DNA of 64,000 nt, taken from the NCBI GenBank assembly GCA_029255685.2, contig CM055314.2, positions 38,322,790 through 38,386,789 on the forward strand, in the 5' to 3' direction. The DNA comes from Silene conica (Eukaryota > Streptophyta > Magnoliopsida > Caryophyllales > Caryophyllaceae). Under the pieces are notes generated by a model. It worked only from the letters and a program-made list of their open reading frames with translations. It did not search any database and was not told the origin of the DNA. The translations under genes and the position numbers were made by a program. The number at the start of each line of letters is the position of its first letter. The stretch's first letter is position 1. Below, in pieces: positions 20,900 to 32,677 of this stretch.

Positions 20900-23800
20900 A
20901 TGAATATCTCCTTTTACGCGGACTCAGTTGTAGAATCTGCTATAACACTTTGTTTAGAACTTTTCCAGCTGACAGCAGCGCCATTAAGAGTAAAAACGAA
21001 TCCAGACTGAGATTTCGAGTCGTCTCGATCCGTTTGGAAGCTAGCATCTGCGTAACCCGTGGCGCAGAGCGTCGAGTCGCCTCCGTAAGTCAATCCCCAA
21101 TCTTTAGTCCTCCGTAGGTACTTAAGAATGTTTTTTACGGCCATCCAGTGTTGTTCACCTGGATGAGCTTGGAATCGACTGGTCATACTCAATGCATATG
21201 CAACGTCTGGACGTGTGCATATCATGGCATACATGATCGATCCTATAGCCGAAGCATAAGGAATCCGACTCATGCGCTCTTTCTCTTCCAATGTCTTAGC
21301 TTCTTGAGTCTTGCTCAAGTGAAGCCCAGTAGTCATAGGAAGGAACCCTTTCTTAGAGTTCGTCATGCTGAATCTCTCTAGAACCTTATCTATGTAAGAC
21401 TCCTGGCTGAGAGACAACATCCGTCGTGATCTATCCCTGTAGATACGGATGCCCAAAATTCTTTGTGCCTCTCCCAGATCTTTCATCTGGAAATGGTTTT
21501 TCAACCATGCTTTAACCGAAGAAAGGAGAGGTATGTCATTCCCAATCAAGAGTATGTCATCGACATACAGTACTAGGAAGACAATCTTGCTCCCACTAGA
21601 CTTGATATAGAGACATGGTTCCTCGACTGATCGAATGAACCCATTCTCTTTTATCACTTGGTCGAAGCGATGATTCCAACTCCGTGATGCCTGATTAAGT
21701 CCATAGATGGAACACTTAAGCTTGCAAACCTTCTTAGGATGTTTCGGATCAATAAAACCCTCGGGTTGTACCATGTACAACTCTTCCTCCAAATAACCGT
21801 TTAAGAAGGCGGTTTTAACGTCCATTTGCCAGATTTCATAATCGTGAAATGCGGCGATCGCTAAGATAATCCGAATGGAACGTAGCATGACTACGGGTGC
21901 AAAGATCTTATCGTAGTGGAAGCCTGGCACTTGGGTAAAACCTTTAGCAACTAGTCTTGCCTTGTGGATATCTTGTTGTCCTTCCACGGCATGCTTTATT
22001 TTTTAAAGCCATTTGCATTGAAGGGGACGTACCTTTGCAGGTAGGTCCACAAGATCCCACACGTTGTTCTCATACATGGAGTCCATCTCGGATTGCATGG
22101 CTTCTAGCCATAGCTTTGAGTCAGAACTAGTCATGGCACCTTTATAGGTTGAGGGTTCATTACCCTCTAGGAGTAAGACGTCATCTATGTCATGTTCCTC
22201 GACCATACCAATGTATCTGTCTGGAGGAATAGAGACTCTTCCCGACCTCCTAGGTTCCTCAGGAATATCTACCGCAGCCGTGGTTTAAGGAACTGTTTCC
22301 TCCAATAGTTGCTCGGTATTTGGTTCTTGAATCTCCGATAAATCGAAGGTTCTATTACTCGACTTGTTCTCGAGAAATTCTTTCTCTAAGAACGTCGCAC
22401 TAGCCGCAACAAAAACACGTTGTTCGGTTGGCGAGTAGAAGTAATGACCAAAAGTTCCTTTTGGATAGCCTATAAAGTATGTCTTGACCGATCGCGGGCC
22501 GAGCTTATCCTCGTGTCTCCACTTGACATAAGCCTTGCAGCCCCAAACCCGAATAAAGGACAAGTTAGGGACCGTTCCCTTCCATAATTCGTATGGAGTC
22601 TTGTCAACAGCTTTAGACGGACTTCGGTTAAGTATTAGAGTGGCCGACAAAAGAGCATAGCCCCACAATGAATCAGGCACAATGGTGTGACTCATCATGG
22701 ATCGAACCATATCAAGTAAAGTTCGATTTCTCCGTTCGGACACACCATTTAATTGTGGTGTTCCAGGTGGAGTCAACTGTAGAACGATGCCACAGTCTTT
22801 AAGGTGTTAATCAAACTCGTGTGAAAGATACTCACCACCACGATCAGAACGTAGTGCTTTAATCTTTCTTCCCAGTTGGTTCTGTACCCGATTCTGGTAT
22901 TCTTTGAACTTGTCAAAGGATTCACTTTTATGCTTCATTAAGTAGACATAGTCATATCTACTCAAATCATCCGTGAAAGTGATGAAATACGTATAGCCTT
23001 CTCGTGCGTTGATCGACATAGGGCCACATACATCCGTATGTATGAGTCCTAATAGGTAGGCAGCGCGCATTACAACACCTTTGAAGGAAATAGGAGTCAT
23101 CTTACCGATGAGACATGATTCACACGTGCCATATGATTCAAATCAAAGGCCGAGATAGCTCCATTCTGTATGAGCTGTTTTACGCGTTTCTCATTTATGT
23201 GTCCCATACGACAATGCCATAGATAAGTTGATCTTTGTCACCTACCTTTAATCTCTTGTTATTCACATGTAATATTTCGGTGGTTTGATCTAAAACATAA
23301 ATTTCATTCATGGAAACTGCCTTGCCATAAATCATATTGTGTAATGAGAAAATGCAACTGTTATTTTCTATTACAAATGAAAAACCAAGTTTGTCAAGTG
23401 CAGAAACTGAAATAATGTTTATGGACAAACCAGGAACATAATAACAGTTATACAAAGATAACTCGAATCCACTTGGAAGCTGGATCACGTATGTTCCCCT
23501 CGAGACTGCAGCAACACGTGCTCCATTCCCGACACGCAGGTCAACCTCACCCTTGATGAGGGGTTCTTGGTTTCGGAGGCCCTGTACATGATTACATAGA
23601 TGAGAACCACAACCAGTATCTAGTACCCAAGTTTCGTAACTTGCATGGTTAATCTCAATCATGTGAATAAAAGAAGAAGAAGACATACCAACAGGAATAA
23701 CGCGACCTGCCTTAATGTCCTCACGATACACGGGGCATGTGCGCCTCCAATGCCCAGTCTTGTGGCAATGGTGGCATTCCATGCTAGTATCCTTACTCTT

Positions 23801-24614
23801 TGTCTTGCCCTGTGAGTTGCTCGACTCACTTGGCCCACTCTTAGTAAATCCTGGTTTCTTGAACCTGGGCTTACCTACCGCTAGGTCACCCTGAGCTTTA
23901 GCTTTCCCCTTACCCTTACCCTTGCTGGAGATCATGAGAACATCCTGCTTCATGCTCCCACTTAATTTCAGGTCCTTCTCGGTCTGTATGAGAAGGGAGT
24001 GGAGCTCATGAGAAGTCTTCTTCATGTCTTTCATGTAATAGTTGGCCCTAAAGAGGGCGAACCCATCATGAAGCGAATGAAGCATTTGATCAACGATTAT
24101 GTTCTCACTGATCTTGCAGTTTAGGGTCTCCAGTTTCTCGATATTCTCAATCATGTTGAGAATATGTGGGCTAACCCCTTGGCCCTTCTGGAGTTTCGCC
24201 TCAAAGAAGCGACAGGTATGCTCATAAGAAACGATTCTCGGAGCTTTCGAGAATTCGTTAGTGAGCGTGGTGAAAATCTTGTTTGCACCATGGGATATGA
24301 AGCGTCTTTGCAAATTGGATTCCATTGCATAGATGAGTACGTTCTTTATCGCACCCGCTTCCATGACGAAGTCGCTATGAGCGCGAACTTCGTTAGCTCT
24401 AGCTCCAGTTCCTGGGTGTGTCGGAATTGGCTCAGTTAAGTACTTGAGCTTTCCGTCAGCAATGGCAGCATTTCGTAACGCTGCCTCCCAGTCAAAGAAG
24501 TTTGACCCATCATTCCTCCCTCAGTCTAGTAGACTGATTCATGGAGTCCATGAAGGCTTTTAGCCAGGATTCACGTGCTAGCTTGGCACTTGGCATTGGG
24601 TCTTCACCAGCCAT
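20900..24614 (-). pseudogene. Copia-A gag-pol region
   Basis: Minus-strand order fits Copia: gag (from 24614) with zinc knuckle CHHCHKTGHWRRTC (~23720-23760), protease WVLDTGCGSHLC (~23590-23630), integrase (~23100-22400, with GVSERRNRTLLDMVR), then reverse transcriptase (DVKTAFLNGYLEEELY, YVDDILL; ~21990-21550) and RNase H (~21200-20910). The order protease-integrase-RT-RNase H is diagnostic for Copia. It is broken by several breaks and should be treated as a fossil. Confidence 0.93.
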
Positions 24615-26402
24615 TAGTTATACAACAGTTTAATTGAACGTGTTCTACACTGAAAAGAAGATAAAAACAAAACCATATAAGCAACTCATCGTTGTGATTT
24701 AAGTCTATTTTAAATTGAATTTAAACTCGTAGACTCAAGCATTTATATAATTGATCTCCCTCAAGAATTATATAAACGATCCCAAGACTCAATTTCCGTA
24801 TATTGATAAGCCCACAGCTTGGCTAATTCCACCGTTGGAACTCTTGGTCGATAGATTTCCGTAAATCCTATCTATTAGTCCATCACATTCGCTAGATAGT
24901 ATCGAGTGACTACGATGTTGAGATAAAATAAATCATCTGTTCCCACTTACCCGACGTAGAAGGGGTCATATTATGCCTACCGACGAAGAAGGGATTCATG
25001 GGAGTCTGATTTATAAAGACTAGTCTCAATTTTTTGGTTATACGAGGAAGACCCCATCAACTTATTTTATCCATTTTAAGTGAACTAATATCTAGCATAT
25101 ACGTGAATGAATGAAATAAAGTGATGGCTTTGCATGTGACATGTGACATCTCTAGTGTCACAGAAAACTAACGCGTAACCTCTACATGAGTCAGTTTTCA
25201 GGCATGTTATAGGTGGTTTGGTTTTAGGCGGAATATGATGCAAGCTATTATCGATGAAAGCATAAAATAAATGCGATAAACGTAAATAAAAGTCCTAGTG
25301 TGACCTATCCTACCAAAATAAACATAAAACAACTTTGGAATCCACCGTTGGACCCTAGAAGCTTGTCTTGATGTTCCATCTTGGTCTTTGCAGCGGGAGT
25401 GAGCATCCGGTCTCCGTCTTTGGTCTTCACAAAATTACTAATTTAAATTACAAATATAACCCTATTTACATTCTAATTTAAATACAAAAGTAATTACATG
25501 GCAAAAACCCGAAACGGAGATTCAAGATCTCAAAATTACAAACAAGATTGTGTTCCATCATTACGGTAACACAATCTACTAAGGCCACACTAAGTTACAA
25601 CCGTTTGCAAAAATTAAATACGTTATAGAAAGCATTCAAAAGCGTTCAACAAGACGATAAATAAAATGCATCAACTAAAAATAAAATTCATTCATGACAT
25701 AATACTGTTATTATGATTAACAAATTTTACCAAACCACCTTTACGGGATTAAAATTATGTGATTATACTGTTTTAACCACTTTAATTTCAATAAGTTTAT
25801 AATCCATTATCTTAAACCGTTTTAAAATAATTTGTATCATGCGAGAGTGAACCGTTTCACAAAAATAATATACTATTTCCGTATACATCATATTACTTTT
25901 GGCCAAGGGAAAATAAAAACAAGTTATTTTCGGGAAAAATAAAACGTGTGTTACAGGGACGAGGTTGACCGACCTCAACACGGGGTCGACCGACCTTCTG
26001 ACAGAAGAAAAAACTTCCTGTAACAGCAGTATGGTCGACCGACCTATTAAACAGGTCGACCGACCACAAAACAAGAAACCGAGTTTCTGAAAACGCAAAA
26101 TTGCTGCACTTGAAATCAAAACAAGTTTTTACCTTTGATTCAAAACGCTTAAATCAATTTAAACAGCAACAAGGGTTCACATATTGCCAAGAATATCGAT
26201 TAATTAACAATATGTGAACAAGAATCGAAAACAAGATCGATTACACATAAAAGAAAACTGTCGAAAACAGAAACCCTACGCGGGAGGCGGTCGACCGACC
26301 GCAACAAGGGGTCGACCGACCCACACGGCGATAGAAAACGATTTTTAAAATTTTTAAATTAAAACTTATGAAAAACACAAAAGTAAAATTTCGTGGCCTT
26401 GA
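24615..26402 (-). other. Copia-A 5' untranslated region with cassettes
   Basis: About 1.8 kb between the primer site and gag. AT-rich, with three 33-bp paired-core cassettes between 25963 and 26321. No ORF was recognised. Confidence 0.7.
25963..26321. repeat. Three 33-bp paired-core cassettes in the Copia-A leader
   Basis: 25963-25995 (GGTTGACCGACC / GGTCGACCGACC), 26033-26065 and 26289-26321 (both GGTCGACCGACC twice). Core starts are 21 bp apart in all three. Confidence 0.92.
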
Positions 26403-26415
26403 CTCTGATACCACT
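26403..26415 (-). other. Copia-A primer binding site
   Basis: The minus strand reads AAGTGGTATCAGAG next to the 5' LTR, matching the 3' end of initiator tRNA-Met. Confidence 0.88.
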
Positions 26416-27411
26416 TGTGGAGAATATAGCATGTATTCGCCCTAAACATGAAGGAGTATAACGAATTTTACAGTTGTGAATTATGGTCATAAGATAAATA
26501 AAAACATGAAAAGGAATACAACCTTGGGTCCTTGCTTGAATAGGCCTAAGAACAGGAATTAAAGTAAATTCCCTCCTATAACTTGCACCCAGGACTTGGT
26601 TTAAGACGATGCCGCGTGTGCTAGAAATACTCTCCAATTGCCTTGCAATATGGGGAGAGCTTTTGTGAGTTTTGATGTGAGAACTGAGTTTTGGGAAAAG
26701 AATGTTCTCAAAACCCTAATTCTTGAGATTGTAATTAACCAGTCACCTAACAAAAGGAGAAGGACTCTCCTTTTGTATTGTTTCGGTCGGTCGGTCGAAT
26801 GGGTTAGGGTAAGGGTGGGCTTTTTCCACTCTTACCTTATTCCCTTGCGTGATTCGACCCATTTGCTAATAATATAATTCGCGGGATTTTAATTATAAAT
26901 CGCACACATGTTATCAGATATTAATGCACTCGATACATTAATAATGGTCTGATAAAATTACGATATTGTATAATTGGCCCAATTAATATAACTGTTTATA
27001 TTAATACGCAAATTCAATATTTAATTAAATATAACCGTTTATATTTAATTTTACGAATTAATCATGTAATCGGTATTAGCTAAAATTATTTAATCCGTAT
27101 TAAATAATAATCTCAACATCTTATTGACTAATTTAATAGTCAATGTCTCTGACTAACTGTTTAGTCGTATCCGGCATAAATGTGACTGTATTTTCATACC
27201 TTCATATCTCTCAAACGTGTCCTATAGGTGTGACGTATAGGGACCAGTTGATCACCGCCATCCGTATGACAATAACGTCAAACCTATCTAGCAAGCCAAC
27301 CGTTATTGATAAACGTGGATCAACTGATAATAATACTAAAGTATGCCCTTGTGATCCTTAAAGAGATTTAGTAAGTCATTGTACTAACTGTCAAGGACAC
27401 CAGCCCCAACA
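26416..27411 (-). repeat. Copia-A 5' LTR
   Basis: 996 bp, TGTGGAG ... CCCCAACA on the plus strand. It directly adjoins the primer site, so on the minus strand it is the 5' LTR. Its last 285 bp match 1-285. A single GGTCGGTCGGTCGA lies at ~26786, not paired. Confidence 0.9.
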
Positions 27412-28407
27412 TTAAAATTGTTCTTAGTTCATTCATTCAAACAGTTCATTCCACGCAATTCAATAAGCTTTCCTTTCTGCCCTAATTCCTTTACTCGGTA
27501 ATTCCTATTTACAATCAGTTTTTATTGCTTTTTTTTCATATGATTGCTAGTATCCGGTTAGTTAGAATCCCGAAACCTTGTTGTAAATTGCATGCTTATC
27601 GTATTGATTGCTATGAATTCCGTTTTTATAATCGTTATTTCTGTTCTTATTGTTGCTATGAGTAGCTAAACTCACATGTTAGGATGTAGGCGAATATTTG
27701 CGTAGATGGTATAAATCAGACGACCTGTAGCAGACTCTGGTCGGCCGACCAGCTTCACTGGTCGGTCGACTAGGGTCGTTGGCCGATCGACTGAAGTAGT
27801 CGGTCGGTCGACCAATGCCGCGTATGTTGAGCCTATTTTGCTTCGTTAATTATAATACCCTATGACGAGACCGAAAGAAGACTTGTAGGATGTTAGTAAT
27901 GACTCACCCAAGATTGAAAGATACGGGAAGGGCATTGGTTAACATTTTAAGACGACTAGCTTACTAAGACTGAAAGGTATGTGACCTAGACTTTAGGAAT
28001 CACCCTTATTGTTGACACCCAATATTTGTGAGACCTAGGAACTAATAGCATAGGCCAAAAGGAGCTATTAGGTAACATGGACCGAGAGGATTTGTTACAC
28101 CCCTTACGCGACTGCAATACATGTTGACCTAGACTTTATACCATCGCAGCTTTTATGAACCAGTCATTCTAACATCTTTTTACCATTAGTTTTAATCATA
28201 TCTTGTTTCAGTTTTATCTTGCCTTTATTTTTTATTATACTTTAGTGACAACCAATCAATCATAAACCCCCAACTTGTTACCTTAAAACATCGACTTAGA
28301 ACGATAAACACTCCCCATTTCCTTGTGGTTCGACCCTTGACTTACTCTATCTACATTAAGCTAAGGAATATAAATTTTATCTTTGGTACCCTCAACGACG
28401 GGTATCA
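27412..28407 (+). repeat. Athila-like LTR, 3' part (relic 1)
   Basis: Similar to the 3' two thirds of the LTR at 1895-3455, ends in ACGACGGGTATCA and is followed by a degenerate tRNA-Asp-type primer site (TTTTGGTGCCCTTGCCGG). The 5' part is cut off by the Copia-A insertion; its remainder would lie left of the window. Confidence 0.82.
27739..27813. repeat. Two 33-bp paired-core cassettes
   Basis: 27739-27771 and 27781-27813, core starts 21 bp apart in each. The cassettes start 42 bp apart, twice the same period. The core at 27781 is diverged (GGCCGATCGACT). Confidence 0.85.
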
Positions 28408-28431
28408 AATTTTGGTGCCCTTGCCGGTTAG

Positions 28432-28845
28432 GTGACGCCAGTGTTTATTGTTTTTAGTCTATTGTTTTTTCTTCTTTTGCCGTCAATGACCATCTCCCCT
28501 TTCCCACAATTCGAACATGAACCATTGCATATCTATTGTAATAGATTAACCTCTTTCCTTTCCCAGTTTGACTATCCTGTTAGTATTGGGGAGGTTTGTC
28601 GTATCATTTATGATGAAGTTACTGGTAAGACCTTGATCGAGATTGAGAGAAATTGTGGATGGGATTTTCTTGACTTACCCTATGAGAAGCAATGGGATCT
28701 TCTCAAACACCTAATCCAAGCCAGTGAAGATACAGAGAGGTATGAGGGCGTTGATATTAGTAACCCGAAAGTTCTTGTCGAGTGTGATTCTATCACACCC
28801 GTCACTGAAGAGTCGCTCATTCTTAATGAGGATGAGTATGATAGG
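28432..28845 (+). pseudogene. N-terminal part of an unclassified ORF in relic 1
   Basis: Starts MTPVFIVF just after the primer site; the same leader peptide starts a frame at 56171 (minus) in the young Athila-like element. Motifs include EPLHIYCNRLTSFLSQF and GWDFLDLPYEKQWDLL, weakly like the N-terminal gag region of Athila/Tat elements. The element inserted at 28846 interrupts it right after DEYDR. The matching downstream part of a second copy is seen at 61411-57755. Fossil; role unknown. Confidence 0.55.
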
Positions 28846-30246
28846 TGATACGTGCATTTACTATACATTTTATCTATAGTTTCAGCACGTATTTCTATGC
28901 ATATTTGTAGCTTTTAGTTACTTTTCCTCCCGAAACGGTTTACTTTGGCATTTCTATGTTTTAAATGTAGGAACAAGCGGATGTGAGCAAAATCAAGCTT
29001 TAATCGTCCTCCGGAAGCCGTTCTAAGGAAATGCACGAAGCAAGGACCCGATCTCGTAGCCAGGAGATGCGTGCGAGCCAACTAGAGGCTGGAATACACA
29101 GGAAGTGGTCGACCGACTTACCTAATCGGTCGACCGACCAGCGCACAGTTACAGAAGGCATTATCTATAGCTATGTTGGTCGACCGACCACTATACCAGG
29201 TCGGTCGACCTGACGACGGGTTCCGTTGTTTGTTTCAGTTTTATTTCTTTTAATCGTGTAATTAGAAGACATATTTAAGACGCTTGAGTATTGTAATTAG
29301 GTTAAGCAGTCACAATTAGGAAAAACACATTAGTTTAGGGAGAAGAATTCCAAGTTTTCAGATTTGTTCTTAATTTCCAATTGGTTTTGTAAGTTTTATG
29401 CAATTTATCTTTCTTGTCATTCAATTTCTTTGTTCTTCTTATTATTGTTATTCAATTTGTGTTTTGCCCTCTTGAATCTTCATCTTCAATTATGTTATCT
29501 TGCTTGTTGTTCTTAAATCTTGTTAGTATTAGTTTCATAATTATGCATAGCTAATTCATATGATTAGGAATTAGGGGAACCATGGCTAAAACTAGGATTT
29601 AATGGTTTTATGATTAGTATACCGATCCCAATTGTTGTTGCTAAACTAATTCTTTAAGATTGAAAGATTGTTAGAATTAGTTTAACAACAATTTTGGGAT
29701 TGCCCTATGAACGAAAGTTTAGTACTTTACTAGGAACCCTAAGACCGTAAGGATTGGGTAGAATATTGACCTAAAGGTTTATTCTTTGTTCCTTGTGATT
29801 GTGTTAATTGATTATTTACCCTTTGTTGACTTGCCCTAGCCATGGGGAACCGAAGTTCCTAATCATCCTTTTACTTTTGTTTCGTATTCTTGTTTATTTT
29901 GCCATCTTAGTTGTTAGTCTCAACCATCAATCAAACCCCCCCTTTTTGTTACTTTCAATAGACTTTAAATTCACAAACAATATTAACCTTGTCTCCTCGT
30001 GGTTCGACCCTTGACTTACGCTATCTAGTTTAAGCTGAGGTTTTATAAATCTTATATTTGGCATCCCTCAACGACGGGTGTCAAATTTTGGCGCCGTTGC
30101 CGGGGAGACGGTTTCATTTTTTTTGTAAGTTTTTAGTTTATTTCCCTTGTCTTAAGGAACTCCGGTTCCTTAAGACCGTTACTTACCTTTTCTTCTAGTG
30201 TTGTTTTGCATATTAGAAGACAGGTTTTTGAGAGGAAGGCTTGAGT
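28846..30246 (+). mobile_element. Athila-like element, 5' part (relic 2)
   Basis: A complete 5' LTR (28846-30083, TGATACGTGC ... CGGGTGTCA), a clean tRNA-Asp-type primer site (TTTTGGCGCCGTTGCCGGGG at 30086) and about 140 bp of leader, then cut by the Gypsy element at 30247. The left flank is ATAGG; the right end of the element is not in the window. A diverged subfamily of the LTRs at 49707 and 56196. Confidence 0.88.
29107..29210. repeat. Two 33-bp paired-core cassettes in the relic 2 LTR
   Basis: 29107-29139 and 29178-29210, core starts 21 bp apart. In the second, the cores are exact reverse complements (GGTCGACCGACC / GGTCGGTCGACC), giving a perfect 12-bp stem with a 9-base loop. Confidence 0.92.
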
Positions 30247-32519
30247 TGTAACACCCCCATTTATTTAGAGGCCTGGTCTACGACTCCCCAAATAATCAAG
30301 GGTGTTACCATCTCGGATAACCGAGGCAGTAGATAACAAATCGAAGAAACACAGTACTTTATTTGGTAATTTAAATGATAAAACATGAAGTCTCCAAAAC
30401 ATCTCTATTACAACTGTGTCATGATAAAATAAAGTTTAGCTAAGTAACGTCATCTATAACTAGACTGGTCAGGTTCATAGCCTCTCCTCGCATCCAGCTC
30501 CCGTGAGTCTAAAACCTGTCAATCTGCTCCCCAAATAATTGGATCAACACAGACACAAATAAGCAAACAGGGTCAACACATGGTTGAGTAGGTAATATAA
30601 ATAAAACATGAAATGATACATTATACAATTCCTCCATCTCCACAACATTCAATTCTCCGTTTCACCTCCAACACACCACACCTCCCATGGCCATATCACA
30701 AGTCCCTTATCACAAGACCCATATCACAAGACCCATTTCACAACCTCCGTTCTCCACATCATTCAATATTTAACAATCAGTCACAATATATCAACATGAA
30801 ATATATCAACCAGATAATGAGCATCCTCATGTCATATTACAATTACCACATAGATATTCCCCTACCTCGATAGTCGGACGAAGTTGTCAGTTGCACAGCT
30901 GCTAAAAATGTTCCACTCGGAAGTCGCTACCTAAACGAGTAGTGTGATGATTAATAAGACTCCCTAAAACACGTAATACAAGTACGATTGCTAAATATAG
31001 AAACTTTCCTAAAATAGACATCTCCCAAAAATAGTAACTTCTAAAATGGGTAACTTTCCAAAAATAGATACTTTGGTTTTGAAATTCAAATTATTTAAAA
31101 TATGCATTAATACCACATCAATACCTTCCTAATAAAAATACCAAAATCATTCCCTTATTAAATCATAATATCTTTACTAATAATAATACTAATACCATAA
31201 ATAAATAATAATAACATTAATACCCTAAATAAATAAAAGAATAAAACAAACAAAATAACTCAACCAACTTGACATACCCTACCCGCGGTTCCCAAACACC
31301 TAGTCCCCGCCACATGACCAGCCCAGACCCCACCGGCAACCACCTGACACGACACCCACACCGTCCTCTACACCTCTGACCACCACCACCGGCGTCGACT
31401 AGCTCCGGCGAGGTGAACCAGAGCCGTTACCAGGCCTGGTTCACGACCCACTGATCAGCACCCCTTCAACAGCCCTCACGAAAACACCTGAAACCGTCAC
31501 TGACACGGCTGACTCCGACGACACTCACCACAGACACCACCACCAACAACAGGCGCCCACAACCACCATGGTACCACCGCATAGACCTCCCCCTAGTCGG
31601 CGGTGATACCATCCCAACAACCCCCCGACAACCAGTCACAACCCCAACTCCCTGACACCCTGTTCAACCTACCAACAAAACCCCCATTTCTCCACCGCGA
31701 CCAACTACCCTTAACCCCGTGACTACCACCAATCACACAACCCGACAACCACTCTGCCCCGTGACACAAAACTCAGAACAAAAGAAATACGAACACCTTT
31801 AAAACCCGACTCCAAAACATGTAAAAACAACCTTATAAATAACATACTATTACGACTACTGACTGACCCCAGATAACCACCCTCGAAGAGGGTCTTAGAC
31901 AACCAACGACATCCCCGAGGTGACCCATATGTGTACACCGCATATCCCAGTACGAGATTATGCAAAAACAATCAGAGTTAGTCGTTTGTACATCAATACT
32001 TATGCGAATAAAACTGTGAACACGAAAGGAATTAACAGCGTTATGGTGGACATACCAGATCTCTGACAAAATCGAACCACCCTACGCTAGTGTACGACCA
32101 CCATGGTTGGCTCCCTCTTCTTCCCTGACGTGGTGGCTAGGTTTTTGTGGTTTTAGATCTGAGTTTTTTACTAAGGTTTTAGGGTAAACCTTGCCTTAAG
32201 TAAGGCGGCAGGAAGAAGAGTGAGCTGAGTTTGAATTGAGTTTACCTATTCCGTCCATGGGCTGCTGTTTAGCACGCCAATCGAGGCCCATGGTCGTGTT
32301 GCTACAGGTCCTGGGTTCGAGTCCCTCTATCACCACACGACTAGAATTAACACTAGATGCCTAGGTTCCTCATTCGAATCCCACTGGAGACCAAAACGCT
32401 CATCAAAAAGCGAGTATGCACAAGCTTATAAAACGATCAATTCGATAAGTAACTCGTCGCTTAACCATAATTTACCCATGAATTATATTTTAATAATAAT
32501 AATAATCCGGGTTATTACA
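30247..32519 (-). repeat. Tekay-like 3' LTR
   Basis: 2273 bp, TGTAACACCCCCATT ... GGGTTATTACA on the plus strand. It contains two short tRNA B-box-like words (GGGTTCGAGTCCC near 32318 and ATTCGAATCCC near 32373), which I take as chance. Confidence 0.85.
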
Positions 32520-32677
32520 GTCTTCCCCCCTTAAAATGAACTTCGTCCCGAAGTTCACCCACTCATAACCTCAACAAATACACACGACACACCCTCATCA
32601 TGTTAAAACATGTTAAAATCATGTAATGTTACATTACACCCTACTAAAAAAAAAGAGTTACGTCCTCGTAACTTACC

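Noticed and set aside
32310-32385. tRNA or SINE, from B-box-like words GGGTTCGAGTCCC and ATTCGAATCCC
   Set aside because: No A box, cloverleaf, A-tail or target duplication; the words sit inside a Gypsy LTR.
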